Shown piece by piece: positions 62,106-64,000 of a DNA stretch of 64,000 nt. This DNA comes from Fontibacillus phaseoli. Its GTDB lineage: Bacteria > Bacillota > Bacilli > Paenibacillales > Paenibacillaceae. The DNA is taken from NCBI RefSeq assembly GCF_003337355.1, contig NZ_QPJW01000001.1, positions 558,001 to 622,000 of the forward strand, read 5' to 3'. Made by a program: the position numbers and the translations under genes. The notes beneath the pieces are model-generated. The model was given only the letters and a program-made list of their open reading frames with translations. It was not told where the DNA came from and made no database searches. Position 1 is the first letter of the stretch. Each line of letters starts with the position of its first letter.

Positions 62106-62405
62106 AATTGCATATCGTCAAAGGCTTGGAAAGACTTAGTAGAAGGCGGAATCCCGCCGCTCAGAGAATCGGTGGTCGCTGCGAACCGAATGGGCGGATC
62201 CCTTTTGAATTACCGTCTGGAGCCGTCCGGGGGAACGCAGAACTGCTAGTAGCCCGGTACCGGGAAGACCCGTTATTCGAAATGAGGTGAAGACCGTCTG
62301 TTTAACATTGGCCGCCTAAGGCGGACAAGGCTGAATAACGGTTTTAATTAGGGTGGTAACGCGAGCAGCTCCTTCTCGTCCCTTGGGATGAGAAGGAGCT
62401 TTTTG
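62106..62405 (+). promoter_or_regulatory. T-box riboswitch (tyrosine) upstream of tyrS
   Basis: The stem I distal element AGAGAATCGGTGGTCGCTGC, a candidate specifier TAC (62211-62213, Tyr codon) after GAAT, the T-box sequence AGGGTGGTAACGCGAG (62350-62365), and a terminator AGCTCCTTCTC / GAGAAGGAGCT followed by five T (62367-62404). Uncharged tRNA-Tyr would stabilise the antiterminator. Confidence 0.9.
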
Positions 62406-62447
62406 TCGTTCTCGGATAGGTTAAATTTGTTTAGGAGGAATGCTGAA

Positions 62448-63701
62448 ATGAAATGGGATGAATTAACGGTTACTCAGCAGGAGGAAGTCGAGCGCCAGTT
62501 GAAGGTGATTTCCCGCGGTGTGGTGGAGATTGTGCCGGAGGATGAATTAAAGCAAAAAATCATGAAATCGGTCGTAACCGGAACTCCGTTAAATGTGAAG
62601 CTTGGACTTGATCCTTCAGCTCCGGATATTCATGTGGGCCATACGGTAGTTTTGCAAAAGCTGCGCCAGTTCCAGCAGTTTGGACATCAAGTACAGCTCA
62701 TTATCGGCGACTTCACCGGGAAGATCGGCGATCCGACGGGGAAATCGGAAACCCGCAAGCAGTTGTCCGAAGAGGATGTGCAACGGAATGCCGAAACGTA
62801 CCGTCAGCAAATTTTTAAAATACTGGATCCGGAGAAAACGAAGGTATTCTTTAACTCCGAATGGCTTGCTCCGATGACGTTCGAAGAAGTGGTCAAGCTG
62901 GCTGCAAAGGTTACGGTAGCCCGGATGCTTGAAAGAGACGACTTCACCAAGCGTTACCAGAACGGTCAGCCGATCAGCATTCACGAGTTTTTCTACCCGT
63001 TGATGCAGGGAATGGACTCGGTCGCGCTGCATACCGATATCGAGCTTGGGGGTACGGACCAAAAGTTCAATCTGCTGATGGGCAGAACGCTGCAAAAAGA
63101 ATACGGCCTGGAGCCGCAGGTTGCGATTATGACGCCGCTGATCGAAGGTCTTGACGGTGCCCAGAAGATGAGCAAAAGCCTTGGGAACTACATCGGCATC
63201 GATGAGGAGCCGAACGAAATTTACGGCAAATCGATGTCGGTGCCGGACGAGCTTATGCTGAAATACTACGAGCTAGCGACCGACCTGACGAACGAGGAAT
63301 TGATTGTACTCAGCGAAGGCGTGAAGACAGGCGCGGTTCATCCTCGAGATGCAAAAATGCGGCTTGCCTACACGTTTGTCCGTATGTACCATAGCTTGGA
63401 CGCGGCCGAAGCGGCGCAAGATCATTTTATTACCGTCTTCCAGCAGCGGGCTCTTCCGGAAGACATCGAGGAGATAGCGATACCGTCAAGCGAGCTGGAG
63501 GAGGGGAAAATCCGTCTGATCAAGCTGCTCTCGCTGCTAGGCTTTGCGGCTTCCAATAGCGAAGCCCGGCGCAGCATCCAGCAAGGGGCCGTGAAGCTTA
63601 ATGAAGAGAAGGTGACCGATCCGAATGCCGACATTGCCATTGCGGATGGAGATGTTATCCAGGTAGGCAAACGCAAATTTGCCAAGCTGCTGGTGAAATA
63701 A
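62448..63701 (+). CDS. tyrS: Tyrosyl-tRNA synthetase
   Basis: A 417-residue class I synthetase. HVGH at 62-65 (HIGH signature), LIGDFTGKIGDPTGK, and QKMSKSLGN (KMSKS about residue 239). The C-terminal 70 residues are an S4-like RNA-binding module (SLLGFAASNSEARRSIQQGAVKL, then KRKFAKLLVK). ATG 62448 follows AGGAGGAATGC; the longer frame starts inside the leader terminator. Controlled by the T-box before it. Confidence 0.96.
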   Translation: MKWDELTVTQQEEVERQLKVISRGVVEIVPEDELKQKIMKSVVTGTPLNVKLGLDPSAPDIHVGHTVVLQKLRQFQQFGHQVQLIIGDFTGKIGDPTGKSETRKQLSEEDVQRNAETYRQQIFKILDPEKTKVFFNSEWLAPMTFEEVVKLAAKVTVARMLERDDFTKRYQNGQPISIHEFFYPLMQGMDSVALHTDIELGGTDQKFNLLMGRTLQKEYGLEPQVAIMTPLIEGLDGAQKMSKSLGNYIGIDEEPNEIYGKSMSVPDELMLKYYELATDLTNEELIVLSEGVKTGAVHPRDAKMRLAYTFVRMYHSLDAAEAAQDHFITVFQQRALPEDIEEIAIPSSELEEGKIRLIKLLSLLGFAASNSEARRSIQQGAVKLNEEKVTDPNADIAIADGDVIQVGKRKFAKLLVK

Positions 63702-63707
63702 CAGGAT

Positions 63708-63731
63708 AGGGGCCGTTTAGGCCCCTTTTAC
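63708..63731 (+). terminator. Terminator of tyrS
   Basis: AGGGGCC and GGCCCCT form a perfect stem with loop GTTTA, then TTT. Confidence 0.9.
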
Positions 63732-63774
63732 ATATTACATTTCAAATCTGCGTCCAAAAAGGTTACCGAATAAA

Positions 63775-63851
63775 AAATAACTGGAAAGCTCCAGTTATTT
63801 TTTTATTTGATAGCATTCTATCTATATTAACTGAAGGAAATCCAGTTAGTT
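63775..63851. repeat. Two copies of the interspersed palindrome near 63.8 kb
   Basis: Copy 1 at 63775-63800: AAATAACTGG and CCAGTTATTT arms. Copy 2 at 63826-63851: ATTAACTG and CAGTTAGT arms, loop longer and degenerate. Same family as the copies at 20.9 and 43.5-43.7 kb. Confidence 0.8.
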
Positions 63852-63976
63852 GTCACGGTGAGCAACTTGCAGTGCCGGTGCCGTACTTGGAATGAATTTT
63901 ATTACAGAAACAGAAAGAAAGTTCGAATAAAATACAAATGCATAACCTAGCTAGGTCCCGGAAAGGAGGGTTTGCC

Positions 63977-64000
63977 GTTTTTAAAATCGGTGAATTTTCA
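63977..64000 (+). CDS. MerR-family regulator, N-terminal start only (partial)
   Basis: The last bases read VFKIGEFS, the opening of MerR-type regulators (usually MFKIGEFSK...). AAAGGAGG at 63962-63969 lies 7 bases before. The codon at the expected start is GTT, not a usual start, so either an unusual initiation or a base change is involved. Only 8 residues are present. Confidence 0.4.

Overview
The window reads as a chromosome segment of a Firmicute of the Bacillales, most likely Paenibacillus or a close relative. The evidence is moderate GC with strong AAGGAGG-type ribosome sites and many GTG/TTG starts, a tyrosine T-box, ccpA and the acuA/acuC/acsA cluster, bacillithiol-linked genes (ytxJ, a bshB2-like deacetylase, yuzB), a ydaJ/ydaK/ydaM-type surface-polysaccharide locus, and many copies of a short palindrome in convergent intergenic spaces. 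Genus and species cannot be fixed from the sequence alone.

Layout. (1) 1-7.1 kb is the right end of a contractile-tail prophage or PBSX-like tail element: tape-measure C-terminus, XkdP, Q, R, S, T and U homologues, tail fibre, BhlA-type holin, M15 endolysin and a second small membrane protein. A small membrane-anchored protein between two terminators follows, then tRNA-Leu. (2) 7.6-11.4 kb holds an autoregulated-looking TetR gene and a MacB/FtsX-type ABC exporter. (3) 11.5-21 kb holds ung, a large Ig-like repeat surface protein, a ComEC-like lipoprotein with its DUF3006 partner, a DinB protein, and a manA-ROK kinase operon divergent from a LacI regulator. (4) 21.4-28.3 kb is an oxidative-stress and redox block: sodA, yuzB, a SufR-like regulator, trhO, a bshB2-like deacetylase, doxX under a near-perfect Fnr/Crp box, an SDR enzyme and a secreted deacetylase. 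sodA and trhO share a 37-bp promoter-proximal motif. (5) 28.5-32.4 kb is an AT-rich, decaying island at tRNA-Val. It holds two generations of integrase remnants and att-like tRNA 3' ends in tandem, with secreted and lipoprotein cargo, partly broken. (6) 32.5-36.5 kb is a YdaJ/YdaK/YdaM-like exopolysaccharide operon whose degenerate GGDEF protein keeps an intact-looking c-di-GMP I-site. (7) 36.6-45.3 kb holds small conserved proteins, speA, an MFS transporter, yktB, and an intergenic space packed with tandem and palindromic repeats. (8) 45.4-51.3 kb holds central metabolism: gndA, aroK-aroA, a CoA-binding protein and ptsI. (9) 51.4-64 kb holds a PfpI-family protein, ytxJ, ccpA, mtnN, acuC-acuA divergent from acsA, a bifunctional penicillin-binding protein, and T-box-tyrS. 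This order resembles the ytxJ-ccpA-acu-acsA-tyrS order I recall from Bacillus subtilis.

Functional links. AcuA and AcuC are the acetyltransferase and deacetylase expected to switch AcsA through the lysine in its C-terminal SGK motif. A CcpA-type cre lies in front of acsA, and ccpA itself is 3 kb away. YtxJ, the BshB2-like enzyme, YuzB, SodA, TrhO and DoxX form a loose redox and oxygen-response neighbourhood. The most rewarding leads are the shared sodA/trhO motif with the adjacent SufR-like regulator, the class II Fnr/Crp box at doxX, the tandem tRNA-Val elements, the c-di-GMP-receptor polysaccharide operon lacking YdaL and YdaN, and the family of interspersed palindromes.
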